Part shown: positions 50,453 to 60,203 of the stretch, piece by piece
How the letters are laid out: the number at the start of each line of letters is the position of its first letter
Numbering within the stretch: the first letter of the stretch is position 1
The notes under the pieces: model-generated
What the model was told of the DNA's origin: nothing
Database searches by the model: none
What the model saw: the letters and a program-made list of their open reading frames with translations, nothing else
From: MFD04580-c1 sp963702995
GTDB lineage: Bacteria; Planctomycetota; Phycisphaerae; Tepidisphaerales; Tepidisphaeraceae
Assembly (NCBI GenBank): GCA_963702995.1
Contig: OY969783.1
Coordinates: forward strand, 4,092,001-4,156,000
Reading direction: 5' to 3'
Length of the DNA stretch: 64,000 bases
Position numbers and translations under genes: made by a program

Positions 50453-52251
50453 ATGCGCCAGCTTCACTTCTTGATCCTGCCGTTCTTGCTGCTTCCGACG
50501 TTGAGCGCCGCGCGCGTCTCGGACGCCGACGTCCCCATGCCCCGCCGCCCGCTCCTGCGGCGGCCGGTGGCGGTCGTCGCTCTCCCCGGCGCGTGATTGT
50601 CGCCAATGAGAGGACCGGGTCGCTCTCCTTCATTGATCCCGAAGCCGGCGCGGTGCTGGAGGAAGCCGTCATCGGCCGCCATCTTGCCGGGCTGGCGCGA
50701 TGCGGTAAATCGGACGTGCTCGTCACCGATGAAGCCGGCGGGGAACTCATCCACGTTTCGGCGGCCGGCGATCGGATAAAGGTCGTCGAGCGACTCGCCG
50801 TCGGCGCGTCGCCGGTGGACGTTTGTGTGGCGGCCGACTCATCGTTCTGCACCGTGTCGCTCCTCTGGGCGCGCCGGGTGGCGATAGTCGATCTGGCCGC
50901 TGGGCCGATGCGCGTCGCTCGGACGATCGATCTCCCCTTCTCCCCGCGCAAGCAGTGGATCAGCCCGGACGGGCGGCTGCTGGTGGCGGCCGATGCGTTC
51001 GCCGGCAATCTCGCGCTGATCGATCTCCCCCCGGGCACGATCCGCGCCATTCGGTCTGTGCAGGGGAACAATATTCGCGGCCTGGCCGCATCGCGCGACG
51101 GGCGATCGCTGCTGATCAGCCACCCGGTCCTCGACCCCAATATCCCCACCACGCGCGACATGGTCTTCTGGGGGACGGTGATCGGGAACTTCGTACGGGA
51201 AGTTACGTTCGACCACCTCCTGGAGCCGGCCGCGGCGATCGGGGGCGCGGCGGCATCATCCCCGATCCCGCGGCCGATCCGGTACTGGTCGCTCCACCCG
51301 CTCGGCCAGAGCGGCGACGCGGCCGGCGACCCGGGCGAGCTCGCCGTCTCGCCCGCGGGACCGATCGTCGTCGCGCTCTCCGGCGTCAATCGCGTCTCGA
51401 TCCAGTCCGGCGCTGGGGAAGAGTTTCGGCCGGTTGACGTCGGCCGCTGCCCCGGAGGCGTCGCCATCGGCCCTTCCGGCCGAACCGCCTACGTGGCCAA
51501 CCGGTTTGACGATTCCATCTCCGTGATCGACCTGCCGACGAGCCGGGTGACCGCGACGATCGCCCTGGGCCCCACGCCGCCGCTGGCGGCATCCGATCTG
51601 GGGGAGATCGCGTTCCATGATGCCCGGCTCTCGCTCGACGGGTGGTTCAGTTGCCAGACCTGCCACACCGACGGCCAGAGCAATGGCCTGCTGAACGACA
51701 ACCACTCCGACGGCTCCTTCGGCACGCCCAAGCGCGTCCTTACCCTCGGCGGCGTGGCCGACACCGGGCCCTGGGCATGGGACGGCCACGCCACCGACCT
51801 GCACGACCAGGTCCGCATGTCGATCCTCGTCACGATGCAGGGGAAACCGGAAAAGGCGTCGGCCGATACGGTGTCGGCGATTGTGGCCTACCTGGCGACG
51901 ATCCCACCCGCGCCGGCGTTGAGCGTGGCGCGCGGCGAAACCGGCGGGAACAACGCGGCCGCCATCGCCCGCGGCCGCAAGGTGTTCGACCTGTACGACT
52001 GCGCCCTCTGCCATCAGCCGCACGCGGGCTTTACCTCGGCCAGCGTCTACGACGTCGGCATCCACGACGAGGCGGGGATGACGTCGTTCAACCCTCCGTC
52101 CCTGCGGGGCGTGAGCCAGCGGTACGGCCTGTTTCACGATCAACGAGCGGCGTCGCTCGAAGAGGTGTTCGTCCGCTACCGACACCCGGACGGCGAAGCG
52201 ATGACGGCGGACGATGTGAAGGATCTGGTTGCGTTCCTCAGGTCGATCTGA
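50453..52251 (+). CDS. Secreted YVTN-type beta-propeller dihaem cytochrome c (frameshifted)
   Basis: The ATG at 50453 gives a signal peptide (LHFLILPFLLLPTLSAARVS). A missing base near 50590 shifts the frame from VVALPG to RVIVANERTGSLSFIDPEAG. Seven-bladed propeller repeats follow (SPVDVCVAADSSFCTVSLLWARRVAIVDL, GRTAYVANRFDDSISVIDLPTSRVTATI), then a cytochrome c peroxidase-like domain with two haem sites, CQTCH and CALCH, plus RYGLFHDQRAASLEEVF. About 600 aa. The combination suggests a periplasmic electron-transfer or MauG-like protein; no partner genes are adjacent. Confidence 0.85.
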
Positions 52252-52310
52252 AGGCTGGTGGGCCGTTCGAGGCAAGATCGCGAGTGCGCGAGGATGTCAT
52301 CCGACGTGTC

Positions 52311-52372
52311 GCCGGTGCCCTCACCGGCGGGCCTTTTGGACGGCCGGCAACACCGCCGGTGAGGGCACCGGC
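52311..52372. repeat. Perfect 20-bp inverted repeat between convergent genes
   Basis: GCCGGTGCCCTCACCGGCGG at 52311 and its exact inverse at 52353-52372 can form a very stable hairpin with a 22-nt loop. It lies between two convergent stops and could terminate transcription in both directions, although no T-tract follows. Confidence 0.75.
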
Positions 52373-52459
52373 GGCACTTATTTGCGGTCGGTAACCCGCT
52401 GTTCCATCGATCGAGCCATTCGGGGCGACCCGCGCCGTCTGAACGGGCGTTCAATCCCG

Positions 52460-53337
52460 CTACGTCTTTCCGCCCATCTTTTTCTCGATCTCCTGCCAAT
52501 GCTTCAGATCGACGATTTTTTCGAACTCTTCCATGTTGACCGAGTTTTCTTTGTCGAGCGGTTCGCCATCGCGGAGGCGGCGGGCGGCGTTTTGGATCGC
52601 GCGGGTGACCTGGAAGAGGATCGTTGTCGGATAGAGAAGCATCGTGAAGCCCATTCGGCCGAACTCCCTGGGCGGCAGCCACGGCGTCTTGCCGCCGTTC
52701 TCCAGGATGCTCGTCCCCAGCGGGTGGCCTTTGAACGCCTTGCCGATCTGCTCCAACTGCTCGACCGTCTGCGGCCCTTCCACGTAGACGCCGTCCGCGC
52801 CGGCCTTGAGGTATTGCTCGGCGCGCGCAGGGCGCTGTCCACCCCTTCGGGCGCCAGGGCGTCGGTGCGGGCAAGGATAAAGAAATCATCCGACCGGGCG
52901 GCGCAGGCGGCCTTCAGCTTCGTCACCATCTGCTCGACGGGGATCACCTTTTTCCCGTCCATGTGGCCGCACTCTTTGGGCGCTTGCTGGTCTTCGAGGA
53001 AGATGGCCTGGATGCCGAGGCCTTCGAAGCCGCGAACGGTGTAGGTGACGTTCTTCACGTCGCCGTAGCCGTCGTCGGCGTCCACCATGATCGGAAGGGC
53101 CGTCGCGCCCATGATGTCTTTAACGGCGTCATAGCGCTCGGAGAAGTGCGTCAGGTCGATATCCGGGACGCCGTGCCGCGACCCCTCGACCGCGAATCCG
53201 CCGATCTGGATCGCCTTGAACCCCGCCTGCTCCAGGATGCGGGCAGTCAGCGCATCATGCGCCACCGGCAGCACGAGCGGGGACTCCGCCTTCAGCGCCT
53301 GTTTCCAGGTGATTCGTTCACTCGCGATATGTTGCAT
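52460..53337 (-). CDS. Isocitrate lyase/PEP mutase family enzyme (frameshifted)
   Basis: The protein starts HIASERITWKQALKAESPLVLPVAHDALTARILEQAGFKAIQIGG and has the metal-binding MVDADDGYGD and the active-site loop APKECGH, a KECGH variant of the KKCGH motif. One missing base near 52833 breaks the frame after APEGVDSALR; it resumes AEQYLKAGADGVYVEGPQTVEQL and ends EKKMGGKT. About 292 aa. Relatives include methylisocitrate lyase, dimethylmalate lyase and oxaloacetate hydrolase; the exact substrate is not decided. The gene stands alone. Confidence 0.86.
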
Positions 53338-53450
53338 GGCGTCTCCAGAGGGCGGGTTCGGATCGTCCGACCGGGCCGACGGGCGCGATTAGAGCGTCGG
53401 AAGCCGCTTCTGGGGACGGGGAATCGGCGAAGAAGGCCAGTGACCTTCGC

Positions 53451-53508
53451 GTAGGGCGTGGTGAACCACGCCATCGACGGGATGCGGCGTGGTGAACCAC
53501 GCCCTACG
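53451..53508. repeat. Family B double-hairpin palindrome, copy 5
   Basis: GTAGGGCGTGGTGAACCACGCC and GGCGTGGTGAACCACGCCCTAC flank the spacer ATCGACGGGATGC, which is identical to that of copy 6. The two copies bracket a single lipoprotein gene. Confidence 0.87.
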
Positions 53509-53571
53509 CTACAATGCGTTACTGACGAGCGTCGTCACACAGAGATCGAGTTAAGTGAGTTGGAGGGGACC

Positions 53572-54107
53572 GTGATCCAGAGAAACGTCGAACGACTGCG
53601 GCGACTTGTACACGCGGCAATCTTTGTCGTCGCGGCTTTCGCGTTGGGCGGGTGCACAGCCTCGAGTGTTCGATCTCAACCCTTGGCGGCGGCTCCGGAT
53701 GGCAAAGGGGGTGCATTGTTGCCGAGCGTTGCGGACCTTGATGATTCCACGCGGCCGGGCGATGTCTTTGTGAATCACCATAAATCTGGCGAGCGGTACA
53801 ACAAATCGCTTGAGGGGCGGAGGAAGAAGCGAGCGGCGGAAGTCTTGGCGGCGGTCACGCCGAAGCTCAAAAGAGCGTCGCCGGAGGAGTTGATCGCTGG
53901 GCTAAGAAGCGAGCAAGGCAACCATGTGGAATACTATGTGTTTCGGGACGGGAACAAGCTCATAAAGGACGAGCTTGAAAGCCGGGGAGAGAGCGCGGCG
54001 CGTACTTCAAGATCATTCGAAGGACCAAAGCCCCGTTTTTGCAGGCACCAACGGGCCCGTTGGATGGAGTGTCTCGGATACATGTCGTCCCTTGTTGGAG
54101 AAGCTAG
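53572..54107 (+). CDS. Unknown lipoprotein (frameshifted)
   Basis: The GTG at 53572, three bases after TGGAGGGG, starts a lipoprotein signal (LVHAAIFVVAAFALGGC, lipobox LGGC) followed by TASSVRSQPLAAAPDGKGG. The mature part is hydrophilic with DSTRPGDVFVNHHKSGERYNKSLEGRRKKRAAEVL and VEYYVFRDGNKLIKDELESRG. Near 53993 a missing base shifts the frame; the better continuation reads YFKIIRRTKAPFLQAPTGPLDGVSRIHVV and stops at 54107. About 178 aa. No family recognised. Family B palindromes lie on both sides. Confidence 0.65.
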
Positions 54108-54149
54108 ACGACATTCGAAGCCGCTCTTCAGACTAAAACGAGCATTCAC

Positions 54150-54206
54150 GTTAGGCGTGGTTCACCACGCCATCGACGGGATGCGCCGTGGTGAATCACG
54201 CCCGAC
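54150..54206. repeat. Family B double-hairpin palindrome, copy 6
   Basis: GTTAGGCGTGGTTCACCACGCC, spacer ATCGACGGGATGC, then GCCGTGGTGAATCACGCCCGAC. It lies just 3' of the DUF4139 gene stop and downstream of the lipoprotein gene. Confidence 0.85.
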
Positions 54207-54223
54207 GTTCCGAAATCGCCCCG

Positions 54224-56542
54224 TCACTTCCCCTCCACGTTCAGATTCACCAGGTAATCCTCCATCGCCTTGCGCTGCCGGTCGAGCGTCGTCTTCAGCT
54301 CGGCGATCTCGCCTTGCAGCTTCTCGATCGCGGTCTCCTGTTCGTCGAGCTTCTTCAGCAGGCGGGTGGCGTATTCGGTCCCGTGGGCGACCGTCTTCAT
54401 GTTCTCGCGGATGCGGGCCTGTTCCTGGGTGACGTCGGTGATCGACTTCTCGCGCTGCTGAATCTGGCGCTGGGTGGCGAAGACTTCGCTCTTCAGCGCG
54501 GCGGCCTTCACAAGTGCGTCGCGGACGGGCTGGGGGATCTCGCCGGAGCGGATGTAGCGGTCGAAGCTGGCTGTCGCGGACGGGAGCAGCGCGATCTCCT
54601 GGGCGGTGATGCGCTCTTCGCGCACCGTGAGCTTGGTCGCCTTGGCGGCCGCCACCTGACCTTTGAAGCGATAAAGCGTCTCCGTGGTTTCGTCGGCCTT
54701 GGCGGGATCGACCAGCGTCCACCCGGCGCGGCGGGGGTGCTCGATGATGAGGGTCTTGCCTTTGTCCCCCTTGTTCTCAGCGGCATAGTCTTCGGAGGCG
54801 ACGAGCTTGTGCGTCAGCGTCAGGACGCCCTTGACGATCTTGCCGGTTTGGACGCTGGCCACCTGCTTGCCGGCGGTGGCGATCACGCGGACCTGTTGAT
54901 CAACGCCGTAGCTGATGAGCCGCTCCTGGCCGGGCGGGACGTCGTCGATCCGGGCGTCGCCGGCATAGCCGCCGGCTTCGAGGACCGTCACCGGGCCCTG
55001 GAGTAGGTGCTTGCCGGTTGTGTTCTTCAGGCGAGCGCCGAGCAGCGGGTTCTTCGGGAGGACGGCCGCGTTGTAGATGCTCACCTTCTCGGCTTCAACC
55101 GCGTCGGCCACGACGGGGATCATCGCGCTGTTCTGACGGGAGAGGGAGACACTCCCGACGGTGTACTGGAACAGCTCCCCCACCTTGGCGGCCGACGCGA
55201 CGGACGCCACCGACTCGGCCGCGTCCATCAGAGACAACTTCGCCCGATCACTTCCTTTGGCCGATGCGTCATACAGCGCGCCCAACTGCTTCTCCTCATC
55301 CCGAACGCGTCCGCCACGAACCTGGTTTTGCAACTGCTGCATCGCCTTCATTTGCCGCCCGGCACTGCGGCCGTTCGCCTGCTCGTCGGAGCCGGGGGCG
55401 GCGGCGGCCGCCTCGAATGCGTTGTACTCGCGTGCCCGCGACAGTCCCCCTTCATACGTCTGCGGCCGCAGGCTGGCATACAGCTCGGGGGAGACGAGCG
55501 GCCTGGGGATGAACAGCGGCGTGTAGAGGTCCTGAATGAAGCTGATCGGCCGCCCGGAAACCAGGCTTAGTTGCACGTTGTTCCAGTCGTTGTCGGTCTG
55601 GTTCTCGACGATGGCCCAACCCTGGAGCTTCCCGCCAGTCCCGGCCGCATGCGGCGCCGCCGCGGCTTGGGCAGCGCCGGCGGCCGGTTTTGTCTCCGGG
55701 GCGTTGGCGGCGGCATCGTCCAGCAGGAGCCGGTAGCTGGTCTTCCAGACGGGCGTCTCGACGACGTAACCGATGCGGACCCGCCGCGGGCCCACGCCGG
55801 CGAAATGGATCGAGACGGGCTTCTTCCCCTGGTCCCGCGCGGCCGCCAGCGCGGCCAGGGCGGCCGCCAGCTCGTCGCGCAGCTTGGGGTCTTCGACCTG
55901 CACGTCGCGCACTTCGTCGAGCGAGATGCCGCGGAGGTAGGGAATGCCCCCCTTGTCGTCGCCGGCGAGCAGGTTCAGGGACCAGGCGTCGATCAGTTGC
56001 GCCGTGCCCCCCTCGCCCACGGCGTGCTGCTTCTTCTCGACGCCGAGGATCGTCCCCTCGAGCGGCTGGCCGTTGAGCGTTACCTTCACCCGGGCGCCGC
56101 GGAGCTGCTCGAGCAGGTCATGGAGCGCGGGGTTGGCGGTGATGTCCACCTGGAAGCTCCGCATCGCCTGCGAGAGCGGGCCCTGGCTGGGGTAGGTGAC
56201 GGACGTGATGCGCCCCTTGTCCAGGTCCTGGAGGACCAGCGACTTGAGGATGTCGTTGATCTGCTGGGCTTTGAAGGGGAGCTCGGTTTCGCCGTCGCCC
56301 GTTACCGTGCCGTAGTGTTCGAAATACCCGACCCCGCTGCTGAAGAGGACAACTTCGCGGATCGGCACGCTGGCGGCGTTGATCGCCGGGCGCGGCGCGG
56401 CGGGCGGGGAAGATTCGGCGGCGCGGGCGACCGCGCCCGAACCGAGCAGATTCGCGCCCAGCGCGGCCCACGACAGCGCGATCCCCGCCGCGACCGGCCG
56501 CACGACTGCCGACAACCTCAACGCTGCAATCCGGTTCCGCAT
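54224..56542 (-). CDS. Secreted DUF4139 domain protein
   Basis: The 772-aa product has a signal peptide (AAGIALSWAALGANLLGSGAVARA), then the N-terminal region IREVVLFSSGVGYFEHYGTVTGDGETELPFKAQQINDILKSL, a planctomycete DUF4139 form. The DUF4139 core includes PVWKTSYRLLLDD, WAIVENQTDNDWNNVQLSLVSGRPISF and LKNTTGKHLLQGPVTVLEAGGYAGDARI. The C-terminal 120 residues form a coiled coil (SEVFATQRQIQQREKSITDVTQEQARI to LKTTLDRQRKAMEDYLVNLN). Function unknown; periplasmic or surface location inferred. Frame intact. Confidence 0.85.
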   Translation of the reverse strand: MRNRIAALRLSAVVRPVAAGIALSWAALGANLLGSGAVARAAESSPPAAPRPAINAASVPIREVVLFSSGVGYFEHYGTVTGDGETELPFKAQQINDILKSLVLQDLDKGRITSVTYPSQGPLSQAMRSFQVDITANPALHDLLEQLRGARVKVTLNGQPLEGTILGVEKKQHAVGEGGTAQLIDAWSLNLLAGDDKGGIPYLRGISLDEVRDVQVEDPKLRDELAAALAALAAARDQGKKPVSIHFAGVGPRRVRIGYVVETPVWKTSYRLLLDDAAANAPETKPAAGAAQAAAAPHAAGTGGKLQGWAIVENQTDNDWNNVQLSLVSGRPISFIQDLYTPLFIPRPLVSPELYASLRPQTYEGGLSRAREYNAFEAAAAAPGSDEQANGRSAGRQMKAMQQLQNQVRGGRVRDEEKQLGALYDASAKGSDRAKLSLMDAAESVASVASAAKVGELFQYTVGSVSLSRQNSAMIPVVADAVEAEKVSIYNAAVLPKNPLLGARLKNTTGKHLLQGPVTVLEAGGYAGDARIDDVPPGQERLISYGVDQQVRVIATAGKQVASVQTGKIVKGVLTLTHKLVASEDYAAENKGDKGKTLIIEHPRRAGWTLVDPAKADETTETLYRFKGQVAAAKATKLTVREERITAQEIALLPSATASFDRYIRSGEIPQPVRDALVKAAALKSEVFATQRQIQQREKSITDVTQEQARIRENMKTVAHGTEYATRLLKKLDEQETAIEKLQGEIAELKTTLDRQRKAMEDYLVNLNVEGK

Positions 56543-56968
56543 GATGCTTCCTTTCCGCGAAGCCTGGCGATCGACGGGCTGATACCCACTGGCCGGGCTT
56601 AGACGGACGGCGCTCGCGAAAGTTTCACGGGCTCCCGAGCCGCGCCCGGCGGAGATGATCGGAGCGCGTGCCCGACGAAGGACGGGCCCCCGACGAGCCG
56701 CGCCCGTCAGGAAGCGGGCAGTCGCCGGACTCGGCGACTGATTTATCCGACAGGCCGTTGACGCCCGCCCACGGCGACGCCCCGCTTCCTCAGGCGCGGC
56801 TCGCGGATGGCACGCGGCGCCCAGGGCGCCGCGACCGTAAGGGAACCGGTTGGGCCGCGTGGCTGAGGAACGTCCCGCGACGAGCCGGCACCGTTCGGAG
56901 CGGTCACAGACCGCTACCTTACGGGCTCGGCTCGTTGGGGCGCGGCGGGTCGCGGGTGGCCCGCCTGC
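56543..56968. other. Intergenic with dispersed REP-like sequences, no gene seen
   Basis: The stretch contains GAGCCGCGCCCGTCAGGAAGCGG (56696) and its partial inverse AGGCGCGGCTCG (56788), plus AGCGGTCACAGACCGCT (56899). The GAGCC(G/A)CGCCCGTCAGG unit recurs near 60380 and inverted near 60612. No coding frame is convincing. Confidence 0.55.
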
Positions 56969-58528
56969 TTATTCGGCGTCGTCCGGGTCGAACGGAACGG
57001 CGTCGGGCTCGGGCTCCTCGGGGAGGCGGGGCTGAAGGATCGGCAGGCTCGCCAGCGTGGTGTGCGGGTTCTCGCCCCGGACGGGCGTCTTCAAGCTGTC
57101 TTCAATCGGCGTGGCTGGCTCCTGAAGCGCCGGCGTCGCGGCGACCGCCTGGGCGGTCCGCTTTCGTTGGCTCGAACCAGCCCGCGGCGGCCGCTTCCCT
57201 TTCTTGACGTCCTCTTCCAGTTGCGATTTGCGGCGCAGGATGTGGTGATAGTGCTGGGCGAACCGATGGGCCTCGTCACGAATGTACTGAAGCAGCTTCA
57301 GGCCCGTGTTGTTCCGGGCGAGGCGGATCGGCTCGCTTCTCGCCTGGGTGAAGACCAGCTCTTCCTTCTTCGCCAGGGAGATGACCATCGGCGGCTTGAC
57401 GTCCATCGTCTTGAAGACGTCCATCGCGGCGTGAAGCTGCCCCAGCCCGCCGTCGATCAGGATGACGTTGGGGAACAGCTCGTTGTTGGCGCCCGCCTCG
57501 CGATACCGGCGATCGACGACCTCCTGGATCGAGAGGTAATCGTTATTCCCCTGGCCGTGCTTGATCTTGTAGCGGCGGTACCCGTCCTTGAACGGCACCC
57601 CGTCGATGAAACAGACCTTGCTCCCGACCATCTCGCCCCCTTGGAGGTGGGCGATGTCGATCCCCTCAATGATCTGCGGCGGCTCGGTCAGGCCCAGCGC
57701 GTTCTGCAGCTCCAGCACGCCCTCCTTGGGGTTGCTGACGAAACTCTCCGGCTGCCAGAACTCCTGCTCGCCCTTCTTGGCCCGGGCGCCCAGCGCGGTC
57801 AGCGCTTTGATCTCGTCCCTCAAGCGGGCCGCGCGCTCGAAGTTGAGGTCCTTTGAGGCCTGGATCATGTCGCGCTCCAGGCCGTCGATCACCGACTTCT
57901 TGTTCCCGTCGAGAAAGCGGATGAGCAGGTTGATGTCGTCCCGGTAGGCCTGCTGCGAGATCCGAGCGCCGCACGGGGCCGTACACTGCTTGATCGGGTA
58001 GAGGAGGCACGGCCGAAAGAATCGGCGGCCGTCGTCCGACTCGCGGATGTCCAGGTGGCAAGTGCGGAACTTAAACGCCTTCTGAAGCAGCGTCACCGCC
58101 TCCTTAAGGGCGTAAACGCTGGTAAAGGGCCCATACAGCTTCACCCCGCTCGATCGCGGCTCGCGGGTGATGAAGACGCCGGGGAACTCATCCCCGGTGG
58201 TGATCATGAGGTAGGGGAAGGTCTTATCGTCCAGCAGGCGCGCGTTGTATCGCGGCTGGATATCCTTGATCAGCCGGTTCTCGGCCAGCAGCGCCTCGAC
58301 CTCGCTGTCGGTTTGAATAAAGTCGAAATCGACGACGTTCTCGAGCAGCCCCGCCTTCTTGTGCTCGAGCTTGGTCGCCGCCTGGAAATAGGAAGCGACC
58401 CGGTCCCGCAGGCTGGCCGACTTGCCGACGTAGATGACTCGCCCCTTGTCATCTTTCATCAGGTAGACCCCCGGCGCCTTGGGGAGCGTTCGGGCCTTCT
58501 CCGCGAGTTTTTCGATGCGCTCGTCCAT
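56969..58528 (-). CDS. uvrC: Excinuclease ABC subunit C lacking the HhH domain
   Basis: UvrC makes both incisions in nucleotide excision repair. Visible parts are the GIY-YIG nuclease (PGVYLMKDDKGRVIYVGKSASLRDRVASYF), the Cys-rich region FRPCLLYPIKQCTAPCGA, the UVR motif (FERAARLRDEIKAL) and the RNase H-like nuclease (EGIDIAHLQGGEMVGSKVCF, LIDGGLGQLHA, RDEAHRFAQ). The protein ends at about 519 aa with a Pro/Glu-rich tail where most UvrC proteins have a (HhH)2 DNA-binding domain of about 60-100 residues. The ATG at 58528 matches family starts; a GTG at 58549 would add seven residues. Confidence 0.92.
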   Translation of the reverse strand: MDERIEKLAEKARTLPKAPGVYLMKDDKGRVIYVGKSASLRDRVASYFQAATKLEHKKAGLLENVVDFDFIQTDSEVEALLAENRLIKDIQPRYNARLLDDKTFPYLMITTGDEFPGVFITREPRSSGVKLYGPFTSVYALKEAVTLLQKAFKFRTCHLDIRESDDGRRFFRPCLLYPIKQCTAPCGARISQQAYRDDINLLIRFLDGNKKSVIDGLERDMIQASKDLNFERAARLRDEIKALTALGARAKKGEQEFWQPESFVSNPKEGVLELQNALGLTEPPQIIEGIDIAHLQGGEMVGSKVCFIDGVPFKDGYRRYKIKHGQGNNDYLSIQEVVDRRYREAGANNELFPNVILIDGGLGQLHAAMDVFKTMDVKPPMVISLAKKEELVFTQARSEPIRLARNNTGLKLLQYIRDEAHRFAQHYHHILRRKSQLEEDVKKGKRPPRAGSSQRKRTAQAVAATPALQEPATPIEDSLKTPVRGENPHTTLASLPILQPRLPEEPEPDAVPFDPDDAE

Positions 58529-58731
58529 GAGTGAGGTCGGCTGAGCCACCTTCGGCCGCGGGAGCGGGCGGCGTCCTTCCGATCGCCATCCCTGTCAGGC
58601 TCGATCGCCGCCCGCGGCCCAATGATAGGTCTGAAGTCGGCCGCGGGTTGCGTACGATCGGACGCCAGCCGAAGCCTCGAATTGGCGGCCGCGGTTTGCG
58701 GTCGAGCGACGCCGGCATAAAATCGTCTCTC

Positions 58732-59400
58732 ATGACGACCGTTGCGGCCGCTATCCCGTTTCGTCCACCGCGGCACTTTGACACTGCCGCCGAGTGGCTT
58801 GAAGCATTGGGTGGCGTCCCGCTCCACCGAATCATCTTTGACCCATGGCCCGGCACCGCGACTGAGGCCGATCTTCTTCGTCTCGTCGCGCGAGACAAAC
58901 TGTGTGAATTGATTGACGGAACGCTGGTGGAGAAAACGGTGGGGCTTGCCGAAGCGACGATTGCGTACGACTTGGGGAGCGAACTGGGCATGCACGCGAA
59001 GCGGGCCAGCACGGGCGTCGTCTCAGGCGCCGACAGCACGTTGCGAATGGCGTTGGGCCAGGTCCGGCTGCCGGACGTCTGTTATTTCTCCCGTGAACGC
59101 CTTCCGGGCGGCCGCGTGCCGGCCGAGGCGATCCCCACGGTCTCGCCAGACCTCGTGGTCGAGGTTCTTAGCGAGGGGAATACGCGCAAGGAAATGGCGC
59201 AGAAGCTCGTCGAGTACTTCCGATCGGGCACGCGACTGGCATGGTTTATTCAACCTGCGAATCGAACGGTTGCGGTCTATCGGTCTCCGGGCGCCCCCGT
59301 TCAAACTCTCGACATCAGCGGCCGCCTCGACGGAGAAGAGGTCATCCCGGGGTTCTCGATGCCGGTCGCCGATCTGTTCCGAAACGTCCCGCCGCTGTAG
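58732..59400 (+). CDS. Uma2 family (DUF820) protein, second copy
   Basis: The 222-aa product has the Uma2 pattern: CELIDGTLVEKTVGLAEATIAYDLGSELGMHA, DSTLRMALGQVRLPDVCYFSRERL, VSPDLVVEVLSEGNTRKEMAQKLVEYFRSGTRLAWFI and a C-terminal GEEVIPGFSMPVADLF. It belongs to a different subgroup from the copy at 7551, being closer to the long Uma2 proteins of planctomycetes. The ATG at 58732 is preferred; the upstream extension is antisense to uvrC. The role is unknown. Confidence 0.85.
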   Translation: MTTVAAAIPFRPPRHFDTAAEWLEALGGVPLHRIIFDPWPGTATEADLLRLVARDKLCELIDGTLVEKTVGLAEATIAYDLGSELGMHAKRASTGVVSGADSTLRMALGQVRLPDVCYFSRERLPGGRVPAEAIPTVSPDLVVEVLSEGNTRKEMAQKLVEYFRSGTRLAWFIQPANRTVAVYRSPGAPVQTLDISGRLDGEEVIPGFSMPVADLFRNVPPL

Positions 59401-59460
59401 AAAGCCTCGCACGCCAAGGCGAGAGCATTCTTCTAGAACACGACGCCCTGCCCTTTACGA

Positions 59461-60203
59461 TGCCTTTCCCCATGACACTTGAGATCCTCCCCAGCATCGA
59501 TCTTCGTGGCGGCCGCGTCGTCCGGCTGAAGCAGGGCGATTACGCACAGCAACTGAACTACGACGTCAGCCCGCTCGACACCGCTCGCTCTTTCGCGGCG
59601 GCAGGAGCGAACTGGATGCATGTGGTGGATCTGGACGGAGCCAAAGAGGGGCGGCCGGCGCAGACGGCGCTGATCTCGGAATTGATCGCCGCGACGGGCC
59701 TGAAGGTGGAAGCGGGCGGCGGGATCCGGTCAACGGATGACATTCGTCGCCTGCTCGACGCCGGCGCGGCGCGGGTCGTCGTGGGGACCAAGGCGTTCGA
59801 GGACTGGGCATGGTTCGAAGGGCTGATGGCCGACTCGACTTTCGCCGGGAAGATCGTGTTGGCGATTGACGCGAAGGAAGGGCGAATCGCCACGCGCGGC
59901 TGGACCGAAACCACCCAGCGCATCGCCACCGATGTCGCGCGTGAGGTCGGCCGCTTCCCGCTCGCGGGGCTCCTCTACACCGATGTGGCCAAGGACGGCA
60001 TGATGACCGGCCCGAACCTGCATCACACCCGCCTGCTCGCCGAGGCGGGGCCTGTGCCGGTGATCGCCAGCGGCGGCGTCGGCAATATCGATCACATTCG
60101 CGCGGTGAGGGGGCTGCCCGTCTGGGGCGTGATTGTCGGCCGCAGTTTGTATGAGGGAACGCTTGAACTGAGGGAGGCGATCCAGGTGGGGCGGGGCGGG
60201 TGA
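59461..60203 (+). CDS. hisA: Phosphoribosyl-formimino-AICAR ribotide isomerase (HisA)
   Basis: HisA catalyses the fourth step of histidine biosynthesis, an Amadori rearrangement. The (beta/alpha)8 barrel shows LPSIDLRGGRVVRLKQGDY (catalytic Asp), WMHVVDLDGAKEGRP, VEAGGGIRSTDDIRRLLDAGAARVVVGT, a second catalytic Asp in LLYTDVAKDGMMTGPN and VIASGGVGNIDHI. About 247 aa, normal. Start at 59461 (MPFPMTLEIL) or 59473. Other his genes are not in the window. Confidence 0.94.

Noticed and set aside
53572..54440. Extended reading of the lipoprotein through the family B repeat into the region antisense to DUF4139
   Set aside because: The extension translates a palindromic repeat and antisense DNA; a one-base correction near 53993 gives a compact C-terminus ending at 54107.
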